A DNA stretch of 64,000 bases from Glycomyces luteolus (GTDB lineage: Bacteria; Actinomycetota; Actinomycetes; Mycobacteriales; Micromonosporaceae), in NCBI RefSeq assembly GCF_027622875.1, contig NZ_JAPZVP010000012.1:1-64000 (forward strand). The letters are read 5' to 3'. Position numbers and translations under genes: made by a program. Below the pieces are notes generated by a model. The model was not told the origin of the DNA. It saw only the letters and a list, made by a program, of their open reading frames with translations, and searched no databases. This document shows, one piece after another, positions 62,553 to 64,000 of the stretch. Every line of letters starts with the position of its first letter. Within the stretch, counting starts at the first letter, position 1.

Positions 62553-63583
62553 GCGCGCTCACCACACACCCGACGGCGGAGCCCACCGGCGTTCGCGCCC
62601 TTGCGAAGCGCCTTTCGCTGCACCTGGACACGCTGCCCACCGCGGCGGCGGTCGTGATCTTCATCGGCATGATCGTCTACGGCGAGGCCGCGTACGGGCG
62701 CATCGTGCAGTTCAACACGCTGTCGAACCTGCTCATCAACAACGCGCACCTCGTCATCCTGACCGTCGGCCTGACGTTCGTGATCCTCACCGGCGGCATC
62801 GACCTCTCGGTGGGCGCGGTCATCGCCTTCAGCAGCGTCGCGGGCGTCATGCTCATGAACGCGGGCTGGAATCCGTGGCTCGCGATGCTCCTCATGGTGC
62901 TCATCGGCACGGCGTTCGGCGCCGCCTCAGGCGTCCTCGTCCAGTACTTCCACGTGCAGCCCTTCATCGCGACCCTCGCGATGATGTTCCTGGGGCGCGG
63001 TCTCGCGTCGATCCTCAGCACGGTGCCCGAACGCCTCGCCGACGACTCGCCGCTCCGCTCGCTGGGCACCCAGATCGAGATCTACGACGGACCGAAGGTC
63101 GACGACATCGTCATCACGCCCGGCGTGATCATCGCGGCCATCGTGGTCGCGGCGGCGTTCTTCGTCCTCCACCGCACGCGCACCGGCCGCACCGTCTACG
63201 CGATCGGCGGTTCCGAGCAGTCCGCGGCCCTGATGGGGCTTCCCGTCGCGGCGACGAAGATGTGGGTCTACATCATCAGCGGCACGCTCTCCGGCCTGGC
63301 CGCGGTCGTGTACACGGCCCGCCTCGGCAGTGCCCAGAACATCACCGGCATCGGCTGGGAGCTCGACGCGATCGCCGCCACCGTCATCGGCGGCACCCTG
63401 CTCACCGGCGGCGCCGGCTTCGTGCTCGGCTCGGTCGTCGGCGCCCTCGTGCTCGGCCTCATGAACGTCCTCATCACGCGCGACGGCGGCATCCCGCCCG
63501 AGGCGACCACCATCATCACCGGGGGCATCCTCCTGGTGTTCGTGCTGCTGCAGCGCGCCGTCCTGGCACGGCGCCGCGAATAG
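62549..63583 (+). CDS. Sugar ABC transporter permease 2 (YjfF-like)
   Basis: A 344-residue BPD_transp_2 permease. Signature VILTGGIDLSVGAVIAFSSV, then FHVQPFIATLAMMFLGRGLA, GGSEQSAALMGLPVAATK and VIGGTLLTGGAGFVLGSVVG. It overlaps permease 1 by four bases. A Gly/Cys-rich inverted sequence follows at about 63590-63645 and may be a weak terminator, although the next gene runs in the same direction. Confidence 0.92.
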   Translation: MSALTTHPTAEPTGVRALAKRLSLHLDTLPTAAAVVIFIGMIVYGEAAYGRIVQFNTLSNLLINNAHLVILTVGLTFVILTGGIDLSVGAVIAFSSVAGVMLMNAGWNPWLAMLLMVLIGTAFGAASGVLVQYFHVQPFIATLAMMFLGRGLASILSTVPERLADDSPLRSLGTQIEIYDGPKVDDIVITPGVIIAAIVVAAAFFVLHRTRTGRTVYAIGGSEQSAALMGLPVAATKMWVYIISGTLSGLAAVVYTARLGSAQNITGIGWELDAIAATVIGGTLLTGGAGFVLGSVVGALVLGLMNVLITRDGGIPPEATTIITGGILLVFVLLQRAVLARRRE

Positions 63584-63716
63584 CGGCACCCGCCGGCACC
63601 CCACCCGACCCGGCTCAGGGTGAGGCGCCGGCGAACGACCCTCCATCCACGAAGGCCCCCGGCCGCAAGACCGACGCAGTCCATCTCAACGACGAGAGGC
63701 ATAACCGTGAGAAGCA

Positions 63717-64000
63717 TGTTCCGCCTGGCCGCCGCTGGCGCCGCCGCCGCCCTGACCGTCGGGCTCGCAGTGACGTCGGTCCCCGCGTACGCCGTCGAGG
63801 CCGCACCGCTCATCCACTACTCCTTCGACCAGGCTCCCGCGGACGGCGTCACGATCGCGGACGAAACCGGTAACGGCAACGACGGCGTCGTGCGCCAGTC
63901 GGGCGCCGCGTTCTCGGACGGCGTCCTGTCGCTTCCCGGCGGCTCTTCGACGAGCGCCGCGGCATACGTCGAGATCCCGACTGCCGACCTCGTCGGGCTG
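63717..64000 (+). CDS. N-terminus of a secreted LamG-type protein, cut by the window end
   Basis: The GTG start follows GAGAGG by seven bases. The 94 visible residues are a signal peptide (RLAAAGAAAALTVGLAVTSV, cleavage near AYA) and the start of a LamG domain: PLIHYSFDQAPADGVTIADE and GNGNDGVVRQSG. The beginning closely resembles the GH43 proteins A to C. It is probably a fourth secreted glycosidase of the same locus. No stop codon occurs before the window ends. Confidence 0.85.

Overview
The window is high-GC DNA from an actinobacterium. The order nadD-rsfS-gpgP-degV-comEA-comEC-holA-rpsT-lepA-hemW-hrcA-dnaJ-rsmE-phoH-ybeY-corC-era is the conserved housekeeping backbone known from Mycobacterium tuberculosis and other Actinomycetota. 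Frequent GTG and TTG starts and many Tat or lipoprotein signals fit. A Glycomyces-like or Micromonospora-like host is possible, but the sequence alone does not fix the genus.

Region 1 (1-29.4 kb) is this backbone. It opens with a 5S rRNA, so an rRNA operon lies upstream. Genes here serve NAD synthesis, ribosome silencing and biogenesis, DNA uptake and replication, translation (LepA, S20, Era, RsmE, YbeY), haem chaperoning and heat shock (a CIRCE element before hrcA-dnaJ). Lineage-specific genes are interspersed: a TetR/permease pair around a perfect palindrome, PhoD, CapA, lipoproteins and a membrane-anchored PemK-like protein. A 41-bp tandem repeat starts at the dnaJ stop codon. PhoH is interrupted by a 360-residue intein whose N-terminal residue is Ala and which carries the Trp/Cys/Thr set of class 3 inteins plus LAGLIDADG motifs. 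The block ends with era and an initiator tRNA gene.

Region 2 (29.4-47 kb) is accessory. Its core looks like a copper or envelope-stress set: SHOCT and PepSY-like proteins, a DUF305 lipoprotein, His-rich membrane proteins, a Tat-exported multicopper oxidase, a BlaI-type repressor with an M56 membrane protease, and a CGHC thioredoxin-fold protein. Two matching BlaI-type operators (ATCTACTAT half sites) tie the oxidase, the repressor operon and the thioredoxin-fold gene into one regulon. A 1214-residue two-headed glycosyltransferase is followed by a truncated paralogue of its own centre. The region is littered with gene debris: MFS tail, XRE head, alcohol dehydrogenase tail and LacI tail.

Region 3 (47-64 kb) is a carbohydrate-utilisation locus. 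Three very large secreted proteins with LamG, Ig-like and GH43 propeller domains all end in the same ~85-residue module terminating in Cys-Gly. They are followed by a LacI regulator, a sugar ABC ATPase, a YtfQ-like binding protein, a second ATPase, two permeases and the start of a fourth LamG protein. An identical 18-bp operator lies before the first GH43 gene and before the binding-protein gene, and the second copy overlaps the end of the first ATPase gene. The likely job is outside-the-cell trimming of furanose-containing glycan (arabinofuranose or galactofuranose) and uptake of the product. A 37-bp C homopolymer after the binding-protein gene may be an assembly artefact.
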